64,000 nt of DNA, from the NCBI GenBank assembly GCA_009995705.1, contig JAADBR010000016.1, positions 30,057 to 94,056 of the forward strand, in the 5' to 3' direction. Made by a program: the position numbers and the translations under genes. Every line of letters starts with the position of its first letter. The first letter of the stretch is position 1. This DNA comes from Microcystis aeruginosa W13-11 (GTDB lineage Bacteria > Cyanobacteriota > Cyanobacteriia > Cyanobacteriales > Microcystaceae). Below the pieces are notes generated by a model. It was not told the DNA's origin. It searched no databases and saw only the letters and a list, made by a program, of their open reading frames with translations. This document shows, one piece after another, positions 1-7,817 of this stretch.

Positions 1-127
1 CTTACTGAATCAACAGTTACTTTCCAGAAATCTTCTCGGTTATCACCGCAGTCAGTTGGGGGAAATAATGAGAATTTTTCACCGTTTCATCACCTTTGTT
101 TAGTTTCTAATCACGATTTTTTAGTCC
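1..127. other. Upstream region of nrtA
   Basis: This is the leader of the nitrate transporter operon. I see no open frame, no clear GTA-N8-TAC NtcA site and no strong Shine-Dalgarno sequence before the ATG. In cyanobacteria nrtA often follows nirA, so the promoter may lie upstream of the window. Confidence 0.5.
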
Positions 128-1453
128 ATGAGTAAACTTTCCAGACGTAGATTTATCTTCACTGCTGGGGCAACTGCCGTAGGAACCGCAATTCTCCACG
201 GTTGCGCCACTCCCAATAATACCGCAACCAGTCCCTCCCCGGCGGCCGGCAGTCCTGCCGCTTCCCCCGTTGCTGGTGGAGAAACTCCCGAAGTCACCAG
301 CGCTAAACTAGGTTTTATTGCCCTCACTGACTCTGCCCCCTTAATTATCGCCAAAGAAAAAGGTTTATTCGCTAAACACGGGATGCCTGATGTGCAAGTG
401 ATGAAACAAGCCTCTTGGGCTGCCACCAGGGATAACCTCGAATTAGGTTCGGCGGGTAACGGTATCGATGGGGCGCATATTTTATCCCCCATGCCCTACC
501 TAATGACCTTGGGCAAAATCACCAAACAGCCCGTACCGATGTATATTCTGGCGCGTTTGAATACCAACGGTCAAGGGATTTCTGTGGCTAACGAATACAT
601 GGATCTAAAAGTTGCCCTCGATAGCGGTGTACTGAAAGAATCCTTCGCTAAAGCTAAATCTGCGGGCAAAGAAGTTAAAGCTGCTGTCACTTTCCCCGGT
701 GGTACTCACGATCTCTGGATGCGCTATTGGCTAGCCGCCGGCGGCATCGATCCGAATAAAGATCTATCCCTAATTGTTGTTCCTCCGGCACAAATGGTGG
801 CTAACATGAAAGTCGGCACGATGCAAGCTTTCTGTGTGGGGGAACCTTGGAACGCCCAATTAGTTAACAAAAAACTCGGTTATTCAGCCCTGATTACTGG
901 GGAACTGTGGAAGGATCACCCCGAAAAAGCCTTCGCTTTACGCGCCGATTGGGTGGATAAAAATCCCAAAGCGGCAAAAGCTTTAACCATGGCTGTTCTG
1001 GAAGCGCAGCAATGGTGCAATGATCCCGCTAATGTTAAGGAAATGTGCGAGATTATTTCAGGACGGGAATGGCTGAAAATTGACCCCGCCGATATCTTGG
1101 GCAGAATGCAGGGTAATATCGATTTCGGTGATGGTCGCAAGATCGAAAATAGCCCCGTAGCCATGAAATTCTGGGCTGATAACGCTTCCTATCCCTACAA
1201 GAGTCATGATACTTGGTTTGTGACTGAAGACATCCGTTGGGGCTATATTCCCGCCGATACAGACATCAAAGCTTTAGTTGATAAAGTTAACCGGGAAGAT
1301 ATCTGGAGAGAAGCCGCCACAGCCCTCAATGTTCCGGCCGATCAAATTCCCACCTCTATCTCCCGCGGTGTGGAAACTTTCTTTGATGGTGTTACTTTTG
1401 ACCCCGAAAATCCCACCGCTTACCTGAAATCTCTCAAGATTAAAAAGGTTTAA
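128..1453 (+). CDS. nrtA: Nitrate/nitrite ABC transporter substrate-binding lipoprotein NrtA
   Basis: NrtA is the high-affinity nitrate/nitrite-binding subunit of the NrtABCD importer. The 441-aa product starts with a twin-arginine-like stretch (SRRRFIF, residues 5-11), a hydrophobic segment, and a lipobox ending at Cys26. A Pro/Ala/Ser-rich linker follows, as expected for a membrane-anchored binding protein. The mature domain opens with LGFIALTDSAPLIIAKEKG and contains the FPGGTHDLWMRYWLAAGG and CVGEPWNAQ segments typical of the NrtA/CmpA family. The same fold recurs in the C-terminal half of NrtC downstream. It is the first gene of nrtABCD. Bicarbonate-binding CmpA is the main alternative, but an NrtC-type ATPase fusion occurs in both systems, so substrate is inferred from overall similarity. 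Confidence 0.9.
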   Translation: MSKLSRRRFIFTAGATAVGTAILHGCATPNNTATSPSPAAGSPAASPVAGGETPEVTSAKLGFIALTDSAPLIIAKEKGLFAKHGMPDVQVMKQASWAATRDNLELGSAGNGIDGAHILSPMPYLMTLGKITKQPVPMYILARLNTNGQGISVANEYMDLKVALDSGVLKESFAKAKSAGKEVKAAVTFPGGTHDLWMRYWLAAGGIDPNKDLSLIVVPPAQMVANMKVGTMQAFCVGEPWNAQLVNKKLGYSALITGELWKDHPEKAFALRADWVDKNPKAAKALTMAVLEAQQWCNDPANVKEMCEIISGREWLKIDPADILGRMQGNIDFGDGRKIENSPVAMKFWADNASYPYKSHDTWFVTEDIRWGYIPADTDIKALVDKVNREDIWREAATALNVPADQIPTSISRGVETFFDGVTFDPENPTAYLKSLKIKKV

Positions 1454-1458
1454 ATCGG

Positions 1459-1625
1459 TGAGCAGTAATCAGTGACCAGTAATCAGTTCAGTTAAACATG
1501 ATTGGCTGATAACTGGTAATTAATAACTGATAACTGAAATTCTTTGGGGTCAAGCCAAGATCAAAGCTGATCAATGAACCACTGAACCCCTCAAGCCCTG
1601 ATAACTCAACCACTGATAACTGATT
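1459..1625. repeat. Short tandem repeat tract between nrtA and nrtB
   Basis: The spacer contains multiple imperfect copies of the 7-8 bp unit (T)GATAACT / AGTTATCA (for example CTGATAACTGGTAATTAA and ACTGATAACTGAAATT), ending directly at the nrtB start. Similar tracts occur at about 2.53, 29.5, 34.8, 40.9, 46.25 and 61.6 kb. They are intergenic short tandemly repeated sequences of the kind common in cyanobacteria. Confidence 0.7.
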
Positions 1626-2453
1626 ATGGCTGTTTCTATTTCTCGTCGTTCTCAAGGTCCGAAATGGGTAAAAGACCTGCAAAAAAAATTACCCAAACTA
1701 GCAACTTCGGCGATTGCTTTATTAATTTTCCTTCTCCTCTGGCAAATACTCTGTTTTAGTCCCGATGCTCCCCTTCCTAGTCCCACCAAAGTGGTTAGCG
1801 ATACCTGGGAATTAATTATTAATCCCTTCTTCAATAATGGTGGCACGGATGTGGGATTATTCTGGCAAATTTTAGCTAGTTTACAACGGGTGGCCGTCGG
1901 GTTTACCCTTGCTGCTATTGTTGGCATCGCTGCGGGTATTTTAATCGGTAGTAGCGCCCTAATTTATGATGCGATCGATCCGATTTTTCAAATCCTGCGT
2001 ACCGTTCCCCCCCTAGCTTGGCTACCCATCTCCCTAGCGGCTTTTCGCAATAACGAACCTAGTGCCATATTTGTAATTTTTATTACAGCAATTTGGCCAA
2101 TTATTATTAACACAGCCGTGGGAGTACAACAGGTTCCCCAAGACTATAAAAACGTCTCTAGAGTGCTGAAATTATCCAAAGTTGAATACTTTTTCAACAT
2201 TCTTTTTCCCGCTACTGTTCCCTACGTTTTCACAGGATTAAGAATCGGTATCGGTTTATCTTGGTTGGCGATTGTAGCGGCAGAAATGCTGATCGGTGGC
2301 GTAGGAATTGGCTTCTTTATCTGGGATGCTTGGAATAGTTCCATGATCAGTGAAATTATCCTCGCTCTGATTTATGTGGGTATTGTTGGTTTCTTACTCG
2401 ATCGCCTCATGGCCTACATCGCTAAATTAGTTGTACCGGAAGAAAATAAATAA
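1626..2453 (+). CDS. nrtB: Nitrate/nitrite ABC transporter permease NrtB
   Basis: NrtB is the transmembrane subunit of the nitrate/nitrite importer in the plasma membrane. The 275-aa protein has a cytoplasmic N-terminus, a first membrane helix around residues 29-47, and further hydrophobic segments through to residue 262. It belongs to the SsuC/TauC/NrtB-type permease group. The coupling (EAA-like) loop is visible around residues 165-195 (INTAVGVQQVPQDYKNVSRV), which contacts the ATPases NrtC and NrtD. It lies 172 bp after nrtA, separated by a repeat tract, and 96 bp before nrtC. The ATG follows the repeat directly with no good Shine-Dalgarno. Confidence 0.9.
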   Translation: MAVSISRRSQGPKWVKDLQKKLPKLATSAIALLIFLLLWQILCFSPDAPLPSPTKVVSDTWELIINPFFNNGGTDVGLFWQILASLQRVAVGFTLAAIVGIAAGILIGSSALIYDAIDPIFQILRTVPPLAWLPISLAAFRNNEPSAIFVIFITAIWPIIINTAVGVQQVPQDYKNVSRVLKLSKVEYFFNILFPATVPYVFTGLRIGIGLSWLAIVAAEMLIGGVGIGFFIWDAWNSSMISEIILALIYVGIVGFLLDRLMAYIAKLVVPEENK

Positions 2454-2523
2454 GTTTAATTGTGTAGATAAAAGTGGGTGAGTTTCAAAACTAAATTATT
2501 AGCTACCAAACCCACCCCACACC

Positions 2524-2548
2524 CGATAACTAATAACTGATAACTGAA
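2524..2548. repeat. Short tandem repeat tract before nrtC
   Basis: Three copies of a (T)GATAACT / TAATAACT unit sit immediately upstream of the nrtC ATG, belonging to the same family as the tract in the nrtA-nrtB spacer. Confidence 0.65.
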
Positions 2549-2549
2549 A

Positions 2550-4556
2550 ATGTCTGCATTTATTGAAGTCGATCACATTGATAAGGTTTTCCCACTGCCG
2601 GATGGCCGTCAATATATCGCCCTGAAAAATATCGATCTCAGCGTTACTCAAGGGGAATTTATCTCTTTAATCGGTCATTCCGGTTGCGGGAAATCCACCC
2701 TCTTAAATATGGTCGCTGGACTCGATCGCCCGACGGTGGGAGGGGTAATTTTAGAGGGAAGAGAAATTAAAGGTCCCGGTCCCGATCGCATGGTAGTGTT
2801 CCAGAATTATTCCCTGCTGCCCTGGTTAACCGTCCGGGAAAATATCGCCCTAGGAGTTAACCGCGTGCTGCGTCATCTACCGGCTGTTGAACGCAAAAGT
2901 GTCATCGAACATAGTATCGATATGGTACACCTGCGTCATGCCGCCAACAAACGACCGGGAGAATTATCGGGAGGCATGAAACAACGGGTAGCGATCGCCC
3001 GTGCTTTGGCCCTACGGCCAAAAGTCCTGCTACTCGATGAACCCTTTGGGGCGCTGGATGCGTTAACCAGAGGCAATTTACAGGAACGTTTGATGGAAAT
3101 CGTCGAGGAAAGCCACGTTACCTGTATCATGGTCACGCATGATGTGGATGAGGCCTTACTACTATCCGATCGAGTGGTGATGTTAACCACCGGTCCGGAG
3201 GCCCATATCGGTCAGATTCTCGATGTTCCCATTCCCCGGCCCCGGCATCGTTTGGAAGTAGTTAACCACCCTAGTTACTACTCCCTCCGTAACGAGATCG
3301 TTTACTTCCTCAACCAACAGAAGCGATCGAAGAAAGTCGGTCAACCCACCGGACCGGTAACAGTGATCGGCCAAGCTACCGGACTAAAAACCAATCCCAC
3401 CATCGGTTTTATCCCCCTCACCGATTGCGCCCCGATTATGATCGCCAAAGAGAAAGGTTTCTTCGCCGAGGAAGGATTAGAGGATGTTATCCTGCAACGG
3501 GAACCCAACTGGAAAGCACTCGCCCAAGGAGTAGCCACCGGTCGTCTCGATGCGGCCCAGATGGTGGCGGGAATGCCCCTCAGCATGACGATTGGGGCTG
3601 GAAATAAGCCCTCTGTCCCCGTGATTAGCGCCTTGGTACTCAGTCGCAACGGTAACGCCATCACCCTCAGCAATAAATACAGGGAATTGGGGGTAGAAAA
3701 ACTGGAGGACTTAAAGGAGGCCCTCCAGCAAAGTCCCGATAAAATCGCCACTTTTGGCATGGTTCACCCCGCCTCCATGCACAATCTGCTCTTACGCTAC
3801 TGGTTAGCTAGTGGCGACATCGATCCCGATAGTGATGTCAATTTAGCCGTAATTCCGCCTCCTCAGATGGTTTCCCTACTAAAAGCGGGTAATATCGACG
3901 GTTATTGTGTGGGGGAACCCTGGAACTCCTACGCCGTTCACGAAAAATTAGGCTACGTTATCGCCACCGATCTTGATATTTGGCCCGGACACCAGGAAAA
4001 AGTTCTCGGAGTCAGGGAAACTTGGGCAGCGAAACATCCCGAAACCCATATCGCCATGGTGAAAGCTTTAATTAAAGCCTGCGAATACTGCGATGATCAG
4101 CGTAATCGAGAACATATCGTTAATATTCTCAGTCAGCCCCAGTATGTGGGTGTGGATAGGGCCATTATCCGCCCCGGTTTCCTCGATGGTTATGATCGCG
4201 GTTTAGGAACTGCCCCCGAACCCCTATTCCGATTTAATCAGTTTTACGTCGATCAAGCTAACTGTCCAGGCCGGAGTGAAGCCCTATGGACCCTAACTCA
4301 GCTTGCTCGTTGGGGTTACGCACCGTTCCCCCGCAACTGGGTGGAAGTGATTGAACGCGTTCGTCGTCCCGATCTGTTTGGTGAAGCTTGCAGGTCCTTG
4401 GGCCTTCCCGATTTGGAACCCGATCGCCACAGTTTTGCCCTCTTTGATCGTCTTATTTTCAATCCTGACGATCCGATCGGCTATCTGGAACGTTTCTCGA
4501 TCCGTCGCGATTATCGCGTCTCAGAAGTTCTCCTCGATGATCCCGTCGCTAATTAA
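2550..4556 (+). CDS. nrtC: Nitrate/nitrite ABC transporter ATPase-binding-protein fusion NrtC
   Basis: NrtC is one of two ATPases of the importer and carries a regulatory solute-binding domain. Residues 1 to about 260 form an ABC ATPase with Walker A GHSGCGKST (42-50), signature LSGGMKQR (139-146) and Walker B LLLDEP. After a linker, residues from about 285 to 650 form an NrtA-like domain beginning GFIPLTDCAPIMIAKEKG and including CVGEPWNSY. In characterised NrtC this domain mediates ammonium inhibition (family knowledge). The 668-aa length fits the full fusion. It lies between nrtB and nrtD, as in other cyanobacterial nrt operons. Confidence 0.93.
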   Translation: MSAFIEVDHIDKVFPLPDGRQYIALKNIDLSVTQGEFISLIGHSGCGKSTLLNMVAGLDRPTVGGVILEGREIKGPGPDRMVVFQNYSLLPWLTVRENIALGVNRVLRHLPAVERKSVIEHSIDMVHLRHAANKRPGELSGGMKQRVAIARALALRPKVLLLDEPFGALDALTRGNLQERLMEIVEESHVTCIMVTHDVDEALLLSDRVVMLTTGPEAHIGQILDVPIPRPRHRLEVVNHPSYYSLRNEIVYFLNQQKRSKKVGQPTGPVTVIGQATGLKTNPTIGFIPLTDCAPIMIAKEKGFFAEEGLEDVILQREPNWKALAQGVATGRLDAAQMVAGMPLSMTIGAGNKPSVPVISALVLSRNGNAITLSNKYRELGVEKLEDLKEALQQSPDKIATFGMVHPASMHNLLLRYWLASGDIDPDSDVNLAVIPPPQMVSLLKAGNIDGYCVGEPWNSYAVHEKLGYVIATDLDIWPGHQEKVLGVRETWAAKHPETHIAMVKALIKACEYCDDQRNREHIVNILSQPQYVGVDRAIIRPGFLDGYDRGLGTAPEPLFRFNQFYVDQANCPGRSEALWTLTQLARWGYAPFPRNWVEVIERVRRPDLFGEACRSLGLPDLEPDRHSFALFDRLIFNPDDPIGYLERFSIRRDYRVSEVLLDDPVAN

Positions 4557-4563
4557 TAGTTGT

Positions 4564-4580
4564 GGTGGGCTTTGCCCACC
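4564..4580. repeat. Small palindromic repeat (GGTGGGC hairpin)
   Basis: A perfect 7-bp inverted repeat, GGTGGGC-TTT-GCCCACC, lies between nrtC and nrtD. A near-identical unit occurs at 53761-53777 with loop ATA. It looks like a dispersed palindromic repeat rather than a terminator, since no U-tract follows and nrtD is just downstream. Confidence 0.55.
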
Positions 4581-4603
4581 TTAAAATAAATCTAGGACGA
4601 ATT

Positions 4604-5602
4604 ATGCAAACTTTTACCGATAAGACCGTGAATTCCAGCACCACCACCCAGCCTTTTTTATTAGTTAGTAATGTTGCCAAAGAATACCCCTCCCCCGAAG
4701 GGGTTTACACCGTTTTAGACGGTGTGGAGCTGCAAGTTAATGAGGGGGAATTTGTCTGCATTATCGGTCACTCCGGCTGTGGTAAATCGACCCTTTTAAA
4801 TATGGTGGCGGGGTTTTCTTCTCCTAGTCGTGGGCAAGTGCTGCTACAAGATAAAGAGGTTAAGGAACCGGGGCCGGACCGGATGATGGTATTCCAAAAT
4901 TATTCGCTTTTGCCCTGGAAAACTGCCTTTGAGAACGTTTATATCGGGGTTAATTCGGTTTATCCCCAAAAATCTCAGGCTGAGAAGGTGAAGATTGTGG
5001 AAGACAATCTATCCTTAGTGGGATTGACAGAAGCAGCCCAGAAAAAACCCCCCCAATTATCGGGAGGTATGAAACAACGGGTAGCGATCGCCCGCGCCCT
5101 GGCCATTCGTCCCCAAGTCCTCATCCTCGATGAACCTTTTGGGGCTCTAGATGCGATCACCAAAGAGGAATTACAGGAAGAATTGCTGAAAATCTGGCAA
5201 GAACACCAGTTAACGGTGTTGATGATTACCCACGATATCGATGAGGCTTTATTTTTGTGCGATCGCTTGGTGATGATGACCAACGGTCCAAGCGCTAAAA
5301 TCGGGGAGGTGTTAAAGATGCCTTTTACTCGTCCCCGGATTCGTTCCCAAATTACCGAGGATCCCCGTTACTACGAACTCCGCAATGAAGCTCTCGATTT
5401 CCTCTACAATCGTTTTGCCCATTCGGAGGATCCCAACGAGGATGCCCCCGAACAACCCCGCACAGAAAATCTCGTGGGTAAAATTGTTACTACTATTGGT
5501 GGCATAGCTTTACTCGCTTTTGTCGGTTTTAGTTTGATACAAATATTCACCAGCAAGACTCCCAATACTGCTAATCCGGCCACCATAGAGTCCCCCAGAT
5601 AA
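4604..5602 (+). CDS. nrtD: Nitrate/nitrite ABC transporter ATPase NrtD with C-terminal membrane helix
   Basis: NrtD is the second ATPase of the nitrate/nitrite importer. The ATG at 4604 is chosen because the frame upstream runs through a palindromic repeat. The 332-aa product has Walker A GHSGCGKST (55-63), the Q-loop segment MMVFQNYSLLPW, signature LSGGMKQR and Walker B LILDEP, ending the ATPase near residue 270. Unlike NrtC it has no binding-protein domain. An acidic linker (SEDPNEDAPEQP) is followed by a hydrophobic helix (residues about 296-315) and a short polar tail, which could tether the ATPase to the membrane. It is the last recognisable gene of the operon; narB does not follow. Confidence 0.9.
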   Translation: MQTFTDKTVNSSTTTQPFLLVSNVAKEYPSPEGVYTVLDGVELQVNEGEFVCIIGHSGCGKSTLLNMVAGFSSPSRGQVLLQDKEVKEPGPDRMMVFQNYSLLPWKTAFENVYIGVNSVYPQKSQAEKVKIVEDNLSLVGLTEAAQKKPPQLSGGMKQRVAIARALAIRPQVLILDEPFGALDAITKEELQEELLKIWQEHQLTVLMITHDIDEALFLCDRLVMMTNGPSAKIGEVLKMPFTRPRIRSQITEDPRYYELRNEALDFLYNRFAHSEDPNEDAPEQPRTENLVGKIVTTIGGIALLAFVGFSLIQIFTSKTPNTANPATIESPR

Positions 5603-5626
5603 GTAACAGTTATCAGTAATCAGTTA

Positions 5627-6253
5627 TCAATGATTAAGGTGTTCAAAGACCGATTTATCACCGATATCGTTGGAGATAGGTTGGCTTAACTTTCCCAGAG
5701 CAAAGATAACGAATAAAGTCGCCCAGAGAATTAATAGACCCTTCTCCCAATTTAAGGGCAATATCCCCAAAAGATGACCGAGTAAAAGAGTGGGAACTAG
5801 AGGGGTTAAAAACTTGGTTTCTAGACGATTAAAACAAAAAGCTTCTTTGAAATAAATCCCCGTAAGACTAGCAAAAATAAAGCCCACACCAAATAAACTC
5901 ACCGGATGGTGATAGACAAATTCTAGGGGAGAAAGGTGAGAATAAAGGCTGAAAATCAGGGAAGTAATCGCCCCGATTAGCCAAAAAACTTGCAGGAGAC
6001 GATGGAGGGGAATTAAATAAATATGGATAGTCAATAAACTGATGCCTAACCCCAGACAAAAACCAATGTATAAAAGGTTGGTCAGGGGCAATAATTGCGG
6101 TCGGGTGAGAACTATAATTGTAGCGACAGCGAAACTAAAAGCCGCTAAATTTAACCCCAGACGGTAGAGACGCACACCTAGGCGATCGCTATCCGTAATC
6201 GTAAACTCTCCGAATTGACCTTGATAAACTCGATCGACAGCAGGGGAAGTCAT
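5627..6253 (-). CDS. DUF2301 integral membrane protein
   Basis: This 208-aa protein resembles the DUF2301 membrane family found in cyanobacteria and plastids; function is not known. After a polar N-terminus (YQGQFGEFTITDSDRLGVRLYRLG) it has about six to seven hydrophobic segments, beginning with LNLAAFSFAVATIIVL and ending with LLILWATLFVIFALG. The conserved-looking stretch FGVGFIFASLTGIYFKEAFCFNR lies near residues 122-144. It converges with nrtD, the stops being only about 25 bp apart, so transcription from the two sides must meet here. Confidence 0.75.
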   Translation of the reverse strand: MTSPAVDRVYQGQFGEFTITDSDRLGVRLYRLGLNLAAFSFAVATIIVLTRPQLLPLTNLLYIGFCLGLGISLLTIHIYLIPLHRLLQVFWLIGAITSLIFSLYSHLSPLEFVYHHPVSLFGVGFIFASLTGIYFKEAFCFNRLETKFLTPLVPTLLLGHLLGILPLNWEKGLLILWATLFVIFALGKLSQPISNDIGDKSVFEHLNH

Positions 6254-6322
6254 AATGCTCTAAAAAAAAGGGAAGCTTAGAAAAGATCGACTACAAATCA
6301 TCGAAAATTTGGGTCTGAAACC

Positions 6323-6339
6323 CCGTCGTTCTGCGACGG
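6323..6339. repeat. Left-end subterminal hairpin of the tnpB element
   Basis: CCGTCG and CGACGG form a perfect 6-bp stem with a 5-nt loop about 50 bp before tnpB, consistent with an IS200/IS605-type left-end imperfect palindrome recognised by Y1 transposases. Confidence 0.65.
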
Positions 6340-6391
6340 CTTTACTGTTAAATATTAGCGCATTTACAAAATATATGCTAAAATACGAGGT

Positions 6392-7579
6392 ATGGAAAAA
6401 GCCTATTCGTTTCGATTTTACCCCACACCCGAACAAGAGTCGCTATGGCGGCGCACACTGGGCTGTGTAAGATTAGTTTACAATAAAGCTCTCCACGAAC
6501 GAACACAAGCATGGTACGAAAAGCAAGAAAGAGTAGGATATGCTGAAACGTCTTCAATGCTAACCGATTGGAAAAAACAAGAAGAATTAGAGTTTTTAAA
6601 CGAAGTAAGCTGTGTACCTTTACAACAAGGGTTAAGACACCTACAAACAGCTTTCACTAATTTCTTTGCTGGTCGTACTAAGTATCCTAACTTTAAGAAA
6701 AAACATCAAGGAGGAAGTGCCGAATTTACCAAATCTGCTTTTAAGTTCAAAGACAAACAAATCTATTTAGCTAAATGCACAGAACCTTTACCTATTCGAT
6801 GGTCAAGACAAATACCAGACGGATGTGAACCAAGTACAGTAACAGTCAGATTACATCCTTCTGGATGTTGGCATATTTCAATTAGATTCGATGACCCAAC
6901 GATCAAGCCTTTACCAGTAACAGATAAAGCCATCGGAATTGACTTAGGAATTAGTAGCCTCGTGATTACTAGCGATGGTGACAAAGTATCTAATCCTAAG
7001 CATTTTAACAAGCATTATCGGAGACTGCGAAAGGCACAAAAAAGCCTTTCTAGAAAACAGAAAGGGTCAAAAAATCGAGAAAAAGCAACAATCAAAGTAG
7101 CCAGAGTTCCCGCTCAAATTACCGATAGCAGAAAAGACCATTTACACAAGCTAACCACTCAATTAGTTCGTGAAAACCAAACGATTGTGGTTGAGAATTT
7201 AGCCGTCAAGAATACGGTCAAAAACCCTAAATTATCTCAGGCAATATCTGACGTTAGTTGGGGAGAAATCACTAGACAATTAGCCTACAAATGCCGTTGG
7301 TATGGGAGAAATTACATCGAAATAGATAGATGGTTTCCTAGTTCTAAGCGGTGTAGTAATTGCGGGTATATTGCTGAGAAAATGCCGTTAAATATTCGAG
7401 AGTGGGATTGTCCAGACTGTGGGACTCACCATGACCGAGATGTTAACGCAAGTAAAAACATTTTGGCCGCAGGGCTTGCGGTGTCAGTCTGTAGAGCGAC
7501 CATAAGACCGGAACAGAGTAAAACTGGGGCGGCAGGTGCGAAAAATCCTTCGGGAAAGAAGCAGAAACTCAAATCGTGA
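6392..7579 (+). CDS. tnpB: TnpB RNA-guided nuclease / IS200-IS605 OrfB, intact
   Basis: TnpB proteins are RuvC-like nucleases that use an RNA made from the transposon right end as a guide and are ancestral to Cas12. The 395-aa length is that of a complete member. The N-terminal helix-turn-helix domain is recognisable (YSFRFYPTPEQESLWRRTLG). All three RuvC residues are present: D184 in GIDLG, E268 in VVENL and D350 in HHDRDVNASKNI. The zinc-ribbon cysteines lie between (CSNCG and CPDCG). No stop or frameshift is seen, so activity is plausible. The gene is followed directly by a GC-rich hairpin and presumptive right end. No tnpA lies nearby. Confidence 0.93.
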   Translation: MEKAYSFRFYPTPEQESLWRRTLGCVRLVYNKALHERTQAWYEKQERVGYAETSSMLTDWKKQEELEFLNEVSCVPLQQGLRHLQTAFTNFFAGRTKYPNFKKKHQGGSAEFTKSAFKFKDKQIYLAKCTEPLPIRWSRQIPDGCEPSTVTVRLHPSGCWHISIRFDDPTIKPLPVTDKAIGIDLGISSLVITSDGDKVSNPKHFNKHYRRLRKAQKSLSRKQKGSKNREKATIKVARVPAQITDSRKDHLHKLTTQLVRENQTIVVENLAVKNTVKNPKLSQAISDVSWGEITRQLAYKCRWYGRNYIEIDRWFPSSKRCSNCGYIAEKMPLNIREWDCPDCGTHHDRDVNASKNILAAGLAVSVCRATIRPEQSKTGAAGAKNPSGKKQKLKS

Positions 7580-7590
7580 GGTTTGGGAAT

Positions 7591-7609
7591 CGCCGTCCGT
7601 TTTACGGCG
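7591..7609. repeat. Right-end subterminal hairpin of the tnpB element
   Basis: CGCCGT and ACGGCG form a 6-bp stem with a 7-nt loop just after tnpB, followed by GGTGAGGATGTC. This is the expected position of the right-end hairpin and the scaffold end of a reRNA. Confidence 0.65.
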
Positions 7610-7817
7610 GTGAGGATGTCAACTTAAGCTTAAATTATGCCAGTGGCCTCACTTCTTGCCCCTCTCAGCTCACTAATTGCGAGTTTAGTAGTCAATCAAG
7701 CTAAAAATTATGATTAATTGGGATAAAAAAACTATATATGTTATTTTACTGCGTCTTTCTTTTTGTCACTTCTGATTCCTTGTTATTTCAGTAATTATTT
7801 TGGGGGACAGAGACTTT

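Larger units (their letters stand above)
6310..7622 (+). mobile_element. IS200/IS605-group tnpB-only element (IS1341 type)
   Basis: The element comprises tnpB flanked by subterminal hairpins (6323-6339 and 7591-7609) and no tnpA Y1 transposase. It would therefore depend on a transposase in trans. Ends are estimated: the left side is near the GGTCTGAAACCCCGTCG segment and the right near GGCGGTGAGGATGTC. A 16-nt match to the right end occurs at 53799-53814. The 3' end of tnpB plus the right end is where a reRNA (omega RNA) would be encoded in characterised TnpB loci; this is inference for this copy. Confidence 0.8.

Noticed and set aside
1..127. NtcA box upstream of nrtA
   Set aside because: No GTA-N8-TAC arrangement is present in the visible leader.
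1488..1682. 64-aa minus-strand frame in the nrtA-nrtB spacer
   Set aside because: It runs through the tandem repeat tract and into nrtB; repeat-derived frame.
7623..7817. Possible TPP riboswitch upstream of thiO-thiG
   Set aside because: No CUGAGA or other THI-box core was found in the 195-bp leader.
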